Below the pieces are notes generated by a model. The model did not search any database. It was not told where the DNA came from and saw nothing but the letters and a program-made list of their open reading frames with translations. A DNA stretch of 64,000 nucleotides, taken from the NCBI RefSeq assembly GCF_900100365.1, contig NZ_FNKU01000001.1, positions 3,720,001-3,784,000 of the forward strand, written 5' to 3'. Positions 52,685 through 62,997 of the stretch are shown in pieces. The first letter of the stretch is position 1, and each line of letters begins with the position of its first letter. A program made the translations under genes and the position numbers. The DNA comes from Pseudomonas cannabina (GTDB lineage: Bacteria; Pseudomonadota; Gammaproteobacteria; Pseudomonadales; Pseudomonadaceae).

Positions 52685-53302
52685 ATGAAACTACGTGGCC
52701 TGTATGCCATTACCGACAGCCAGTTGCTGAGCGGGAAATTTCTTTCCTACGTTGAAGCGGCACTCGATGGCGGCGTTACCCTGCTGCAATACCGTGACAA
52801 GACCGGCGATGACTCGCGCCGCCTGCGCGAGGCCACTGAACTGCTCAAGCTGTGCGAGCGCTACAAGACCCGTCTGATCATCAACGACGATGCCGAACTG
52901 GCTGCACGATTGGGCGTCGGCGTGCACCTGGGCCAGACCGACGGCTCGCTGGCGGATGCCCGCGCACTGTTGGGTCACAAGGCGATTGTCGGGGCGACCT
53001 GTCACGGCCAGCTGGAGCTGGCGGAACGCGCCAAGGCCGATGGCGCGACCTACGTAGCGTTCGGCAGGTTTTTCAACTCCCAGACCAAACCCGGCGCACC
53101 GGCGGTGCCGCTGGACCTTATCGCTCAGGTTCGCGCCAAGGTCCACCTGCCCATCGCCGTGATCGGCGGTATCACCTTGGAAAACGCCCCGCAGCTGGTC
53201 GAGCACGGCGCGGATTTGCTTGCCGTGGTTCACGGCTTGTTCGGTGCCGAAAGCACTCAGGAAGTCACCCGCCGGGCGAAAGCGTTTATGGCATTGCTGT
53301 AG
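52685..53302 (+). CDS. thiE: Thiamine-phosphate synthase ThiE
   Basis: 205 residues, a TIM-barrel enzyme that joins HMP-PP and thiazole phosphate. Signature [75 protein letters not shown], and [20 protein letters not shown]. Located between thiD and hemL in the same direction, which is the standard Pseudomonas order. Confidence 0.96.
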   Translation: MKLRGLYAITDSQLLSGKFLSYVEAALDGGVTLLQYRDKTGDDSRRLREATELLKLCERYKTRLIINDDAELAARLGVGVHLGQTDGSLADARALLGHKAIVGATCHGQLELAERAKADGATYVAFGRFFNSQTKPGAPAVPLDLIAQVRAKVHLPIAVIGGITLENAPQLVEHGADLLAVVHGLFGAESTQEVTRRAKAFMALL

Positions 53303-53341
53303 AGCGGAATCGCTGTGGGAGCCAGGTAATTCGGTGCCCAT

Positions 53342-53447
53342 GTGGGAGTGAGCTTGCTCACGAAGAGGCCCTTGGGACCGCCGAAGATTTATGCTGATGC
53401 CAGTCCGCCTTCCAGAGCAAGCGAAGCGTCGCCCGGCTCGCTCCCAC
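53342..53447. repeat. Inverted pair of REP elements (REP doublet)
   Basis: GTGGGAGTGAGCTTGCTCAC (from 53343) faces a complementary-strand REP (53417-53447, ending CTCCCAC) across about 50 bases. This is the BIME/REPIN arrangement in the 333-base gap between thiE and hemL, of which the rest holds only GCATTGGCATGAGAGTC (53472-53488), shared with 40353-40369. Confidence 0.75.
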
Positions 53448-53635
53448 AAGACTCGTGCTCACATGCTCGAAGCATTGGCATGAGAGTCATATGTGTGCGC
53501 AGCATTTGATATAGTGCGCGTTCCTACGCCTGCTCTGGCTCATGCCACTCAATAAAGCAGCCCGCCTTGAAGCTGCCCGCCTCGGCTGACCCCAGCGTAG
53601 ACACGAATTCCCCGTTTCAAAGCAGAGACCCGATC

Positions 53636-54919
53636 ATGTCCCGTTCCGAAACACTGTTCGCCAACGCCCAAAAACACATCCCCGGTGGTGTCAATTCGCC
53701 GGTTCGCGCTTTCAAGAGTGTGGGTGGCACGCCGCTGTTCTTTAAGCATGCTGCTGGCGCTTACGTGACTGACGAAGACGACAAACGCTACGTTGACTAC
53801 GTCGGCTCGTGGGGCCCGATGATTCTCGGCCACAGCCATCCGGACGTGCTCGACGCCGTGCGCAGCCAACTGGAGCACGGCCTGTCGTATGGCGCGCCGA
53901 CCGCGATGGAAACCGAAATGGCCGATCTGGTCTGCGAACTGGTGCCGTCCATGGAAATGGTGCGCATGGTCAGCTCGGGCACCGAGGCGACCATGAGTGC
54001 GATTCGTCTGGCCCGTGGTTTCACCGGCCGCGACAGCATCATCAAGTTCGAAGGCTGCTACCACGGCCATTCCGACAGCCTGCTGGTCAAGGCCGGTTCC
54101 GGCGCGCTGACCCTCGGCGTGCCAAGCTCACCGGGCGTGCCGGCTGCGTTCGCCAAACACACCCTGACCGTACCGTTCAACGACCTGAATGCCGTGCGTG
54201 AACTACTGGCCGAAGTCGGTCAGGAAGTTGCCTGCATCATCGTCGAACCCGTGGCTGGCAACATGAATTGCGTACCGCCTGCGCCGGGCTATCTGCAAGG
54301 GCTGCGCACTCTGTGCGACGAGCATGGCGTGGTGTTGATCTTCGACGAAGTGATGACTGGCTTCCGCGTGGCCCTTGGCGGCGCGCAGGCTTATTACGAC
54401 GTGAAACCCGACCTGAGCACGTTCGGCAAGATCATCGGTGGCGGCATGCCGGTCGGCTGCTTTGGCGGCAAGCGCGAGATCATGTCGCACATCGCCCCGC
54501 TCGGCCCGGTCTATCAGGCGGGTACGTTGTCCGGCAACCCGCTGGCCATGGCCGCTGGCCTGACCACCCTGCGCCTGATTAGCCGTCCAGGCTTCCACGC
54601 TGAACTGAGCGACTACACCCGTCGCCTGCTCGAAGGCCTGCAGCAGCGCGCCGACGCCGCCGGCATTCCGTTCGTGACCACTCAGGCGGGCGGTATGTTC
54701 GGCCTGTACTTTAGCGAAGCGCGCGAAATCGTTACGTTCGAAGACGTGATGACCAGCGACGCAGAGCGCTTCAAACGTTTCTTCCACTTGATGTTGGACG
54801 GCGGCGTGTACTTGGCGCCCAGCGCGTTCGAGGCTGGTTTCACTTCCATTGCCCATGGCAATGCCGAATTGCAACTCACCCTGGATGCTGCTGAAAAGGC
54901 CTTTGCCGCTCTGAAATAA
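53636..54919 (+). CDS. hemL: Glutamate-1-semialdehyde 2,1-aminomutase HemL
   Basis: 427 residues, converts GSA to 5-aminolevulinate for heme. Class III aminotransferase features: [87 protein letters not shown] and the PLP lysine in [21 protein letters not shown] at 53636 gives [12 protein letters not shown], the family N-terminus; upstream frame is unlikely. Confidence 0.97.
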   Translation: MSRSETLFANAQKHIPGGVNSPVRAFKSVGGTPLFFKHAAGAYVTDEDDKRYVDYVGSWGPMILGHSHPDVLDAVRSQLEHGLSYGAPTAMETEMADLVCELVPSMEMVRMVSSGTEATMSAIRLARGFTGRDSIIKFEGCYHGHSDSLLVKAGSGALTLGVPSSPGVPAAFAKHTLTVPFNDLNAVRELLAEVGQEVACIIVEPVAGNMNCVPPAPGYLQGLRTLCDEHGVVLIFDEVMTGFRVALGGAQAYYDVKPDLSTFGKIIGGGMPVGCFGGKREIMSHIAPLGPVYQAGTLSGNPLAMAAGLTTLRLISRPGFHAELSDYTRRLLEGLQQRADAAGIPFVTTQAGGMFGLYFSEAREIVTFEDVMTSDAERFKRFFHLMLDGGVYLAPSAFEAGFTSIAHGNAELQLTLDAAEKAFAALK

Positions 54920-54936
54920 ACCCGCCGGATTCACGT

Positions 54937-54961
54937 GTGCCGGGTGTCATTGAACCGGCAC
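54937..54961 (+). terminator. Hairpin after hemL
   Basis: GTGCCGG ... CCGGCAC, 7-bp stem with an 11-base loop, 18 bases after the hemL stop. No T run. The rest of 54962-55215 (254 bases) is unremarkable and holds the promoter of the next gene. Confidence 0.45.
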
Positions 54962-55215
54962 CTGTGATGTCCACACATGAAACAGCGCGATAACCCCGTA
55001 TTTTCCTTCTACAATGCACTGCGATAACTGCAAACGCGGGGTTGCTGGAAGTTTTGTTTCGGGTCACAGCCTGGTAAACAAGGTTATTTCGCAGCCGCGC
55101 AGCAGAAAATCCGTAAAGACTTTGTAAGGTTGGCTCTGCTTATTTCATAATGCGCAGCCAGCACGTTTAGCTGGTCGGGCCTGCCCGCACCTTTTTCAGA
55201 GGTAAGTCGACTCCC

Positions 55216-55764
55216 ATGAACCGCACCGGCCGCACCCTTGTATTGGGCTGCCTGTTGCTTGTCTATCCCCTGCTGGCGACTGCCGGCGGCAACTCGTTGC
55301 TAGTCCCGGCGATGGGCCGTTGCACCCTGAATACTCAGCCCGAAAACCTGCCCGCTGCCCTCGCAGCCTGTCAGCAGGCCGCTCAGGGTGGGGATGCGCA
55401 GGCGCAATACGAGTTGGGTGAGTTCTATTACGAGGGCAAGAATGCACCTCGCGATTTGCCGCAGGCGCTGAATTACTTCGAACAGGCTTCCTTGCAGGGC
55501 CATGCCCAGGCGCAGTATCAACTGGGCCTGATGTTCAGCCGTGGCGAGGGCGTGCAGGCCAATAACATTCAGGCGTACATCGTGCTGAAAATGGCTGCGG
55601 TCAATGGCTCGGAAGATGCGCTGGACGCTGCCGACGAAGTATCGGCGAAGATGAAGCGCGATGAACTGGAAGTTGCCACTCAGGTACTGAGCCAGATTTT
55701 CCGCAAGTACCTGCTCGAACTGCAAACCGCCGAAGGTCGCAGTCCGTTCTCCCTATTGCCCTGA
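55216..55764 (+). CDS. Secreted Sel1-repeat (TPR-like) protein
   Basis: 182 residues. Signal peptide MNRTGRTLVLGCLLLVYPLL ending before AGG. Two Sel1-like repeats: QAQYELGEFYYEGKNAPRDL and AQAQYQLGLMFSRGEGVQAN, 36 residues apart. The C-terminus is helical (VATQVLSQIFRKYLLELQTA). A protein-protein interaction role in the periplasm is inferred. ATG at 55216 follows AGAGGT. Confidence 0.86.
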   Translation: MNRTGRTLVLGCLLLVYPLLATAGGNSLLVPAMGRCTLNTQPENLPAALAACQQAAQGGDAQAQYELGEFYYEGKNAPRDLPQALNYFEQASLQGHAQAQYQLGLMFSRGEGVQANNIQAYIVLKMAAVNGSEDALDAADEVSAKMKRDELEVATQVLSQIFRKYLLELQTAEGRSPFSLLP

Positions 55765-55785
55765 TCCGGTTTCGCTCAGGGCAAT
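55755..55785. terminator. Hairpin between convergent Sel1 and DUF1820 genes
   Basis: ATTGCCCTGA ... TCAGGGCAAT, a perfect 10-bp stem overlapping the Sel1 stop codon. Probably a shared terminator. Confidence 0.6.
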
Positions 55786-55806
55786 CGCTGTTCAGTTCCC
55801 CGTTAT

Positions 55807-56133
55807 CTATTTTTCCGGCATCGGCATGGGAAACGGCATCACGTTGCTGGTGCCGCGCGCCTCGCTGATCTTCGGCGTGCCCATGCGCTCGACTTCGTCG
55901 ATGCGCACAATCGAATGCATCGGCACAAAACTGCGCACCACGCCTTCGAACTGCGCCTTGAGTTTCTCTTCGCTCGGGTCTACCACAACGGTCGTGCGCT
56001 CGCCGAAAACGAACTCTTCCACTTCCAGAAAGCCCCACAGATCACTTTGATAGATCTGCTTGGCGTACATTTCGAACACCTGTCCCTGGTTGAGAAAAAT
56101 CACCTTGTAGATTGGAGCTTCGCGTTTGGTCAT
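55807..56133 (-). CDS. DUF1820 family protein
   Basis: 108 residues. KREAPIYKVIFLNQGQVFEM, YAKQIYQSDLWGFLEVEEFV and IVRIDEVERMGTPKISE are typical of the family, widely conserved in gamma-proteobacteria next to miaB. Function unknown. Convergent with the Sel1 gene; divergent from miaB. Confidence 0.88.
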   Translation of the reverse strand: MTKREAPIYKVIFLNQGQVFEMYAKQIYQSDLWGFLEVEEFVFGERTTVVVDPSEEKLKAQFEGVVRSFVPMHSIVRIDEVERMGTPKISEARGTSNVMPFPMPMPEK

Positions 56134-56263
56134 AACGGGCGGGTAACGATCAGAGATGAAAAAGGGGCGCGGACTATAGCATGTCCATCAGACAGCCAAC
56201 GCTAGGAACCCGAGCCCTTCGTCCCTATAATGCGCGGTTCACTGAATCGGTTGATGATCACGC

Positions 56264-57592
56264 ATGGCCAAAAAGCTTTACATCGAAACCCACGGTTGCC
56301 AGATGAACGAGTACGACAGCTCGCGCATGGTCGACCTGCTGGGCGAACATCAGGCTCTGGAAGTCACCGCGCGCGCGGAAGACGCCGACGTGATCCTGCT
56401 GAACACCTGCTCGATTCGCGAACGCGCCCAGGACCGAGTGTATTCGCAGCTCGGCCGCTGGCGTGAGCTGAAGCTGGCCAACCCGGAGATGGTGATTGCC
56501 GTCGGCGGCTGTGTTGCCAGCCAGGAGGGCGCGGCCATCCGCGACCGCGCGCCCTATGTAGACGTGGTCTTCGGCCCGCAGACCCTGCACCGCCTGCCGG
56601 AAATGATCGACGCGGCACGCATCACCCGCCTGCCGCAGGTCGATGTTTCATTCCCCGAAATCGAAAAATTCGACCACCTGCCTGAGCCGCGCGTCGATGG
56701 CCCGAGCGCCTACGTGTCGGTGATGGAAGGCTGCAGCAAGTACTGCACGTTCTGCGTGGTGCCTTACACCCGCGGCGAAGAAGTCAGCCGCCCGTTCGAC
56801 GACGTGCTCAGCGAGGTCATCCACCTTGCAGAGAACGGCGTGCGTGAAGTCACGCTGCTCGGGCAGAACGTCAACGGCTATCGCGGCACCACCCATGACG
56901 GGCGGGTCGCGGACCTGGCCGATTTGATCCGCGTCGTTGCCGCAGTCGACGGTATCGACCGCATTCGTTACACCACCTCGCATCCGCTCGAGTTCTCCGA
57001 CAGCCTGATCCAGGCTCACGCCGAAGTGCCGGAGCTGGTCAAGCACCTGCACTTGCCGGTGCAATCGGGCTCGGACCGCATTCTGGCGGCGATGAAGCGC
57101 AACCACACCACGCAGGAATACAAGTCCAGACTGCGCAAGCTGCGGGCGGCAGTGCCGGGGATCAGTATCAGTTCCGATTTCATCGTCGGCTTCCCCGGCG
57201 AGACCGAAAAAGACTTCGACAACACCATGAAGCTGATCGCGGACGTGGGTTTCGACTTCTCTTTCTCGTTCATCTACAGCCCGCGCCCCGGCACACCGGC
57301 CGCCGATTTGAAAGACGACACGCCGGAAGCCCTGAAAAAAGAGCGGCTGGCCGCCTTGCAGCATCGCCTCAACCAACAGGGTTTCGAGATCAGCCGACAG
57401 ATGGTCGGCAGCATCCAGCGCATTCTGGTCACCGATTACTCGAAAAAAGACCCCGGCGAGCTTCAAGGCCGGACCGAGAACAACCGGATCGTCAATTTCC
57501 GCTGCAATAATCCAAAACTGATCGGGCAATTTGCCGACGTGCACATCGATGACGCGCAACCGCACTCATTGCGTGGCTCGCTGCTACAGTAA
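56264..57592 (+). CDS. miaB: tRNA-2-methylthio-N6-dimethylallyladenosine synthase MiaB
   Basis: 442 residues, a radical-SAM methylthiotransferase. N-terminal Fe-S domain cysteines: [20 protein letters not shown] (C12), [13 protein letters not shown] and [10 protein letters not shown]. Radical-[40 protein letters not shown] and [19 protein letters not shown] are conserved too, and a C-terminal TRAM domain ends in [18 protein letters not shown]. It modifies A37 of UNN-reading tRNAs. Confidence 0.97.
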   Translation: MAKKLYIETHGCQMNEYDSSRMVDLLGEHQALEVTARAEDADVILLNTCSIRERAQDRVYSQLGRWRELKLANPEMVIAVGGCVASQEGAAIRDRAPYVDVVFGPQTLHRLPEMIDAARITRLPQVDVSFPEIEKFDHLPEPRVDGPSAYVSVMEGCSKYCTFCVVPYTRGEEVSRPFDDVLSEVIHLAENGVREVTLLGQNVNGYRGTTHDGRVADLADLIRVVAAVDGIDRIRYTTSHPLEFSDSLIQAHAEVPELVKHLHLPVQSGSDRILAAMKRNHTTQEYKSRLRKLRAAVPGISISSDFIVGFPGETEKDFDNTMKLIADVGFDFSFSFIYSPRPGTPAADLKDDTPEALKKERLAALQHRLNQQGFEISRQMVGSIQRILVTDYSKKDPGELQGRTENNRIVNFRCNNPKLIGQFADVHIDDAQPHSLRGSLLQ

Positions 57593-57786
57593 CCTTGCGT
57601 GGCTGCATGAGCCTCGCGTCCCGCGCAGAGACGAAGATCCGAATGAATTCGTTTCTGCGCGGTCCCTACTCTTGAGCACGGTGAAACCTCCAGCGCGGCC
57701 TGTAACAAGGCAAAGCTTTCGCACGACCACCGCTAGAGGTATTCTTCAACACATCTCAATTGCCGCCGGACGGCCATTAAAAAACC

Positions 57787-58809
57787 TTGAACGCACCCAT
57801 AGAACCTCATCGTTTCACCCTCGAACCTTTCGAGGCCCATCGTTTCGCCAATCTGTGCGGGCAACTCGACGAGCACTTGCGCCTGATCGAACAACGCCTG
57901 GACATCGAGATCCGCAATCGCGGCAATCAATTCGAGCTTATTGGCGCGACCACTCAAACCCAATCCGCCGAAAACCTTCTGCGCCGCCTGTACCGGGAAA
58001 CCAAAGGTACCGAGCTGACGCCGGACATGGTTCACCTGTTTCTTCAGGAATCAGGCGTTGACGGCCTCGACAATCACCCTGCCGCCGAAGTCGGCGTCTC
58101 GCTGCGCACCAAAAAGGGCATGATTCGCCCGCGCGGCCTGAATCAGCAGCGTTACGTCAAGGAAGTCCTCAGCAACGATATCAACTTCGGCATCGGCCCT
58201 GCGGGTACCGGCAAGACCTATCTGGCCGTCGCCTGCGCAGTCGATGCGCTCGAACGCGAGCAGATACGCCGTATCCTGCTCGTGCGACCGGCCGTCGAGG
58301 CGGGCGAGAAGCTCGGCTTCCTGCCGGGTGACCTGGCGCAGAAAATCGACCCGTACCTGCGCCCGCTGTATGACGCGCTGTACGAGATGCTCGGCTTCGA
58401 ATATGTCGCCAAACTGATCGAGAAACAGGTTATTGAAGTGGCACCGCTGGCTTACATGCGCGGACGCACCCTTAATAACAGCTTCATCATTCTCGACGAA
58501 AGTCAGAACACCACCGTAGAGCAGATGAAGATGTTCCTGACCCGTATCGGCTTTGGCTCTACCGCCGTGATCACCGGCGACATCACTCAGGTCGACCTGC
58601 CCAAGGGCACCCGGTCGGGCCTGACGCATGTCATCGATGTGCTTAAGGACGTGCCAGGCATCAGTTTCACGCATTTCAAGCCAAAGGATGTAGTTCGCCA
58701 CCCGCTGGTGCAGCGCATCGTTGAAGCCTATGAGCGCTTCGATGACCAGCTCAGCGATGGCCCGTCGGGCAACAACGGTTACTCACGGGACAAGAATCGC
58801 AATGCTTGA
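57787..58809 (+). CDS. ybeZ: PhoH family protein YbeZ
   Basis: 340 residues. Walker [21 protein letters not shown], Walker [20 protein letters not shown]. The N-terminal KH-like domain ([20 protein letters not shown]) and [20 protein letters not shown] support the PhoH/YbeZ group, which partners with YbeY in RNA metabolism. A TTG start at 57787 gives [10 protein letters not shown]; no Shine-Dalgarno is obvious. The stop overlaps ybeY by 8 bases. Confidence 0.94.
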   Translation: MNAPIEPHRFTLEPFEAHRFANLCGQLDEHLRLIEQRLDIEIRNRGNQFELIGATTQTQSAENLLRRLYRETKGTELTPDMVHLFLQESGVDGLDNHPAAEVGVSLRTKKGMIRPRGLNQQRYVKEVLSNDINFGIGPAGTGKTYLAVACAVDALEREQIRRILLVRPAVEAGEKLGFLPGDLAQKIDPYLRPLYDALYEMLGFEYVAKLIEKQVIEVAPLAYMRGRTLNNSFIILDESQNTTVEQMKMFLTRIGFGSTAVITGDITQVDLPKGTRSGLTHVIDVLKDVPGISFTHFKPKDVVRHPLVQRIVEAYERFDDQLSDGPSGNNGYSRDKNRNA

Positions 58810-59302
58810 GCTGGACCTGCAGGTTGCGAGCGAAACGCCAGCCCCCCGTGAAGACCAATTGCGCCTGTGGTGCGAGATGGGCCTGCGCCAGCGCAGTGCC
58901 GATTCCGAGCTGACGATCCGGCTGGTTGACGAAACCGAAGGCCGTGAGCTCAATCACACCTGGCGGCACAAGGACTACGCGACCAATGTGCTGTCGTTCC
59001 CGGCCGATGTTCCGGATGACATGCTGGATATCCCGCTGCTGGGTGATCTGGTCATCTGTGTGCCGGTGGTGAACCGCGAGGCGGCGGAACAAGGCAAACT
59101 GATCGATGCGCATTGGGCGCACATGGTCATTCATGGCTGCCTTCATCTGCTGGGTTACGACCACCTCGACGATGAAGAAGCCGAAGAAATGGAAGCGCTG
59201 GAACGAACGTTGCTTGAGGAGCTGGGCTACCCCGATCCTTACGCCGACGACGAAAGCGCCGACCTCCCACATTCAGACACACCCAGCAAGGACCACGAGT
59301 AA
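58802..59302 (+). CDS. ybeY: Endoribonuclease YbeY
   Basis: 166 residues. The zinc motif is [20 protein letters not shown] (H-x3-H-x5-H). The sequence [20 protein letters not shown] and [14 protein letters not shown] are also typical. YbeY acts in 16S rRNA 3' maturation and ribosome quality control. ATG at 58802 lies inside the last codons of ybeZ (8-base overlap), so it is translationally coupled. Confidence 0.96.
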   Translation: MLELDLQVASETPAPREDQLRLWCEMGLRQRSADSELTIRLVDETEGRELNHTWRHKDYATNVLSFPADVPDDMLDIPLLGDLVICVPVVNREAAEQGKLIDAHWAHMVIHGCLHLLGYDHLDDEEAEEMEALERTLLEELGYPDPYADDESADLPHSDTPSKDHE

Positions 59303-59307
59303 GGGCT

Positions 59308-60150
59308 ATGAGCGAAGACCGATCGAGCAACGGACAAAAGTCATGGTTGGGTAAACTCACCCAGGCCTTTGTCCATGAGCCGAAAAACCGCCAGGAGCTG
59401 CTTGAGCTGCTGCGCGAAGCCCACCAGAACAAACTGCTGGACAGTGAAGCGCTGGCCATCGTCGAAGGGGCCATTCAGGTGGCTGACCTGCAAGTACGCG
59501 ACATTATGGTGCCGCGCTCGCAGATGATCAGCATCAGGGCCACCCAGACACCCCGCGAATTCCTGCCCGCTGTCATCGATGCCGCGCACTCGCGCTACCC
59601 GGTGATCGGCGAGAGCCACGACGACGTGCTCGGCGTGCTGCTGGCCAAGGATCTGCTGCCGTTGATCCTCAAGGCCGACGGCGACAGCGATGACGTCAAG
59701 AAGCTGCTGCGCCCGGCCACCTTCGTGCCCGAGTCCAAGCGCCTCAACGTGCTGCTGCGTGAATTCCGCGCCAACCACAACCACATGGCCATCGTCATCG
59801 ACGAGTACGGCGGTGTGGCCGGTCTGGTGACCATTGAAGACGTGCTGGAACAGATCGTCGGCGATATCGAAGACGAGCACGACGTCGAGGAAGACAGCTA
59901 CATCAAACCGCTGCCCAGCGGCGACTTCCTGGTCAAGGCCCTGACGCCGGTCGAGAACTTCAACGAGTTCTTCGACAGCAGCTTTTCCGACGACGAGTTC
60001 GACACGGTCGGCGACCTGGTGATGAATGCCTTCGGTCATCTGCCCAAGCGCAACGAAATCACCGAGATCGGCGCCTATCGTTTCCGCATCCTGAGCGCTG
60101 ACAGCCGTCGCATCCACTTGCTGCGCGTGAGCCCTATTTCACGTCCGTAA
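59308..60150 (+). CDS. ybeX: CNNM/CorC-family CBS-domain protein YbeX
   Basis: 280 residues. Two CBS domains (LQVRDIMVPRSQMISIRATQ, AHSRYPVIGESHDDVLGVLL, then LREFRANHNHMAIVIDEYGG) and a C-terminal transporter-associated domain (LPSGDFLVKALTPVENFNEF, TVGDLVMNAFGHLPKRNEI). It is thought to help magnesium/cobalt homeostasis or ribosome function. Five bases after ybeY with AAGGGCT. Confidence 0.95.
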   Translation: MSEDRSSNGQKSWLGKLTQAFVHEPKNRQELLELLREAHQNKLLDSEALAIVEGAIQVADLQVRDIMVPRSQMISIRATQTPREFLPAVIDAAHSRYPVIGESHDDVLGVLLAKDLLPLILKADGDSDDVKKLLRPATFVPESKRLNVLLREFRANHNHMAIVIDEYGGVAGLVTIEDVLEQIVGDIEDEHDVEEDSYIKPLPSGDFLVKALTPVENFNEFFDSSFSDDEFDTVGDLVMNAFGHLPKRNEITEIGAYRFRILSADSRRIHLLRVSPISRP

Positions 60151-60191
60151 TCATTGTCCGCAAACACCTGATGTCGCTCTAAGGAATTTAC

Positions 60192-61712
60192 ATGCGCTGG
60201 ATAACCCGCCCCGGCTGGCCCGGTAACCTGCTGGCCCTGGCGGCTGGCGGACTGACGACCCTGGCCTTGGCGCCCTTCGACCTCTGGCCGTTGGTGCTGG
60301 TGGCGGTAGCGATGTTCTATCTGGGTTTGCGCGAGCTGAGCCCGCGCCAGGCCCTCGCTCGCGGCTGGTGCTACGGCTTCGGCCTGTACGGCGCGGGCAC
60401 CAGCTGGATCTACGTGAGCATCCACACCTACGGCGGCGCTTCGGCGTTGCTGGCGGGCTTGTTGATGCTGCTGTTCATCGCCGCCATCGCGCTGTTCTTC
60501 GCCCTGCCCGCCTTTGTCTGGGCGCGCTGGTTACGCCGCAACGAAGCCCCGCTGGCCGACGCGCTCGCGTTTGCTGCCCTGTGGCTGGGCCAGGAAGCGT
60601 TTCGCGGCTGGTTTCTCACCGGGTTCCCGTGGCTTTACTCCGGTTACAGCCAGCTCGACGGACCGCTGGCCGGGCTTGCCCCGGTGGGTGGCGTATGGCT
60701 GATCTCGTTTGCACTGGGCCTGACTGCCGCCTTGTTGTGCAACCTGCACCGCTTGCGGGCGCGCACATCGTTTCTGGCCATGGCCGTGCTGTTGCTGCTG
60801 GCACCGTGGATCGCAGGGTTGGCACTGAAGGATCATGCCTGGACGTCACCGTCCGGCCCGCCGCTGAAAGTCGCGGCGCTGCAAGGCAATATCGAACAAA
60901 GCATGAAATGGGACCCGCAGAAGCTCAATGATCAATTGGCGCTGTATCGGGACATGACCTTTCGCTCCCGACAGGCCGATCTGATCGTCTGGCCGGAAAC
61001 CGCAGTCCCGGTGCTCAAGGAGAGTGCCGAAGGTTACCTGTCGATGATGGGCAAGTTTGCCTCGGACCGGGGCGCGGCGCTGATTACCGGGGTTCCGGTG
61101 CGCGAGCCGAACGGGCGTGGCGAGTACCGTTATTACAACGGCATCACGGTCACGGGTCAGGGCGACGGCACCTATTACAAGCAGAAGCTCGTTCCGTTCG
61201 GTGAATACGTGCCGCTGCAAGACCTGCTGCGCGGGCTGATCTCGTTCTTCGACCTGCCGATGTCGGACTTCGCACGCGGCCCGAACGATCAGGCGCTGTT
61301 GCAGGCCAAGGGTTATCAGATCGCGCCGTTCATCTGCTACGAAGTGGTCTATCCGGAGTTCGCTGCGGGCCTTTCAGCACAAAGCGACCTGCTGCTGACG
61401 GTCAGCAATGACACGTGGTTCGGCACCTCGATCGGCCCTTTGCAGCATTTGCAGATGGCCCAGATGCGCGCGCTTGAAGCGGGCCGCTGGATGATTCGCG
61501 CCACCAACAATGGCGTGACGGCGCTGATCGACCCGTTCGGCAAAATCACGGTACAGATTCCGCAATTCGAACGCGGCGTGCTGTACGGCGAAGTGGTGCC
61601 GATGCATGAACTCACGCCTTACCTGCACTGGCGTTCGTGGCCACTGGCGATTGTCTGCCTGCTGCTGTTTGGCTGGGCGCTGATGGCGGCACGGATTTCC
61701 AAGACGGCCTGA
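60192..61712 (+). CDS. lnt: Apolipoprotein N-acyltransferase Lnt
   Basis: 506 residues, final enzyme of lipoprotein maturation. Eight or so TM helices at the N-terminus (PGNLLALAAGGLTTLALAPF, FIAAIALFFALPAFVWARWL), then a nitrilase domain with catalytic Glu in LIVWPETAVPVLKE, Lys in YYKQKLVPFGEYVPLQDLLR and Cys in APFICYEVVYPEFAA. AAGGAATTTAC precedes ATG 60192. Last gene of the ybeZ operon. Confidence 0.97.
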   Translation: MRWITRPGWPGNLLALAAGGLTTLALAPFDLWPLVLVAVAMFYLGLRELSPRQALARGWCYGFGLYGAGTSWIYVSIHTYGGASALLAGLLMLLFIAAIALFFALPAFVWARWLRRNEAPLADALAFAALWLGQEAFRGWFLTGFPWLYSGYSQLDGPLAGLAPVGGVWLISFALGLTAALLCNLHRLRARTSFLAMAVLLLLAPWIAGLALKDHAWTSPSGPPLKVAALQGNIEQSMKWDPQKLNDQLALYRDMTFRSRQADLIVWPETAVPVLKESAEGYLSMMGKFASDRGAALITGVPVREPNGRGEYRYYNGITVTGQGDGTYYKQKLVPFGEYVPLQDLLRGLISFFDLPMSDFARGPNDQALLQAKGYQIAPFICYEVVYPEFAAGLSAQSDLLLTVSNDTWFGTSIGPLQHLQMAQMRALEAGRWMIRATNNGVTALIDPFGKITVQIPQFERGVLYGEVVPMHELTPYLHWRSWPLAIVCLLLFGWALMAARISKTA

Positions 61713-61726
61713 GCACAAAGCCGATT

Positions 61727-61744
61727 CCGCCTGTTCTCAGGCGG
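61727..61744. terminator. Hairpin after lnt
   Basis: CCGCCTG-TTCT-CAGGCGG, a perfect 7-bp stem between the convergent lnt and YdcF-like genes. No T tract. Confidence 0.5.
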
Positions 61745-61757
61745 GATCTACTCCCGT

Positions 61758-62528
61758 TCAATGGCCGCTCCTGTAGATCCATGGATAAACCAGCAAACCT
61801 GCCGCTTCATTGAGCAGCACCCCACTCTGCGTAAATACCCGACTTTCCGGCAACCAGCCGCCGAAAGGCCGGGCATTGTCTACGCCAAGAAAGCCGACCG
61901 GCGCGCCCACCACCGTGAAACCCGCCTGTTCGAAACTCCAGCGCGCCCGCGGCATGTGCCAGGCCTGCGTGACCAGTACCACGCGCTTGATACCCAACGG
62001 CTGCAACACGTTGGCGGTCAGGGTGGCGTTTTCCCAGGTCGTGCGACTCAATCCCTCCTGCCAGCGCACGGTCACACCGAAGTCCTGTTGCAGCGACTGC
62101 GCCATGATGGCCGCCTCGCTCGGCGGCTGGTCAAAGTGCAAACCGCCGGTGGTCAGGATCGGCAGACCGGATTCTTTCGCCAGGCGCGCCGCCAGCCGCA
62201 GCCGTTCCAGCCCGAGACCGGTCGGTGTATCGGCGCCCCAAGTGGGTGAATTGCGCTCGCGACCGTTACCAAGCACCACAATCGCGTCAGCCTGCTGCGC
62301 CAGTATTGCCCATTGTCGCTGCGGCAAGGGCGGCACCTGCTCCAGTTGGCGGGCGGAAAACTCCACGACCACGGGCAGGCTCATCAACCATAACCCGCCC
62401 AGCCCGAGAACAAAGCAGCCAGCCGCCAGACGCGGACGTGAACGACGCAGCCACCAGGCAGCGAGCAGCAGCAGAAACAGGATGCCAGGCGGCAACAACA
62501 GGGTTTTGAGCAGATAGCGCAACGGCAT
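61758..62528 (-). CDS. YdcF/ElyC-like DUF218 membrane protein
   Basis: 256 residues. Two N-terminal TM segments (TLLLPPGILFLLLLAAWWL, RLAAGCFVLGLGGLWLMSLP), then the DUF218 domain: DAIVVLGNGRERNSPTWG, GLERLRLAARLAKESGLPIL, LSRTTWENATLTANVLQPLG, VLVTQAWHMPRARWSFEQAG. ElyC-type members help peptidoglycan synthesis; function here is inferred. Convergent with lnt. Confidence 0.9.
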   Translation of the reverse strand: MPLRYLLKTLLLPPGILFLLLLAAWWLRRSRPRLAAGCFVLGLGGLWLMSLPVVVEFSARQLEQVPPLPQRQWAILAQQADAIVVLGNGRERNSPTWGADTPTGLGLERLRLAARLAKESGLPILTTGGLHFDQPPSEAAIMAQSLQQDFGVTVRWQEGLSRTTWENATLTANVLQPLGIKRVVLVTQAWHMPRARWSFEQAGFTVVGAPVGFLGVDNARPFGGWLPESRVFTQSGVLLNEAAGLLVYPWIYRSGH

Positions 62529-62646
62529 CAGGGCATCTCCAGAGATGCCCGCAGCCTAAAATGTTTGAAGCCTGACAACAATGTCCAGGCAACGCCTGGC
62601 AAGCAAACAGTCCCGCGCGCCTGCGTATGAAAGCAGGCATGGGGCG

Positions 62647-62997
62647 CTAGCTGCTGCGGCCTAATCTGAGAGAGGCTTTAGCCCGCCGCTTGTCTTTCAG
62701 CCAGATAATGGTCGCTGATTGCCTCGGAGCCCTGAGCAATCGGTCATGCTCCGGCACAATCGCCTCAGTGGCCGCTGACGCAGTCGTGAAAGCGTTGTGC
62801 GCCATCACAGAATCCTTCTCAAGATAGGCCTCTATCAGCTCGAACTCGGCCGAACTCAAGCCCTTGAGCTCAAGCTCGGCGGGCGACTCGTTGCGCAGCC
62901 GAACCGATGTGCTCGCCGTTTCAAGGGCAAGCCCCAGACGATCGATCAAACGCCCATACAGCTCGGATGTGCTGACTACGTGCTGCAACTCTGTCAT
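62647..62997 (-). CDS. Small hypothetical protein
   Basis: 116 residues (MTELQHVVSTSELYGRLIDR, ESPAELELKGLSSAEFELIE, LLRAPRQSATIIWLKDKRRA). No family recognised. Start ATG 62997 is supported by GGAGGTGAGCGG at good spacing, so it is probably real. Basic C-terminus; no TM or signal. Confidence 0.6.
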   Translation of the reverse strand: MTELQHVVSTSELYGRLIDRLGLALETASTSVRLRNESPAELELKGLSSAEFELIEAYLEKDSVMAHNAFTTASAATEAIVPEHDRLLRAPRQSATIIWLKDKRRAKASLRLGRSS

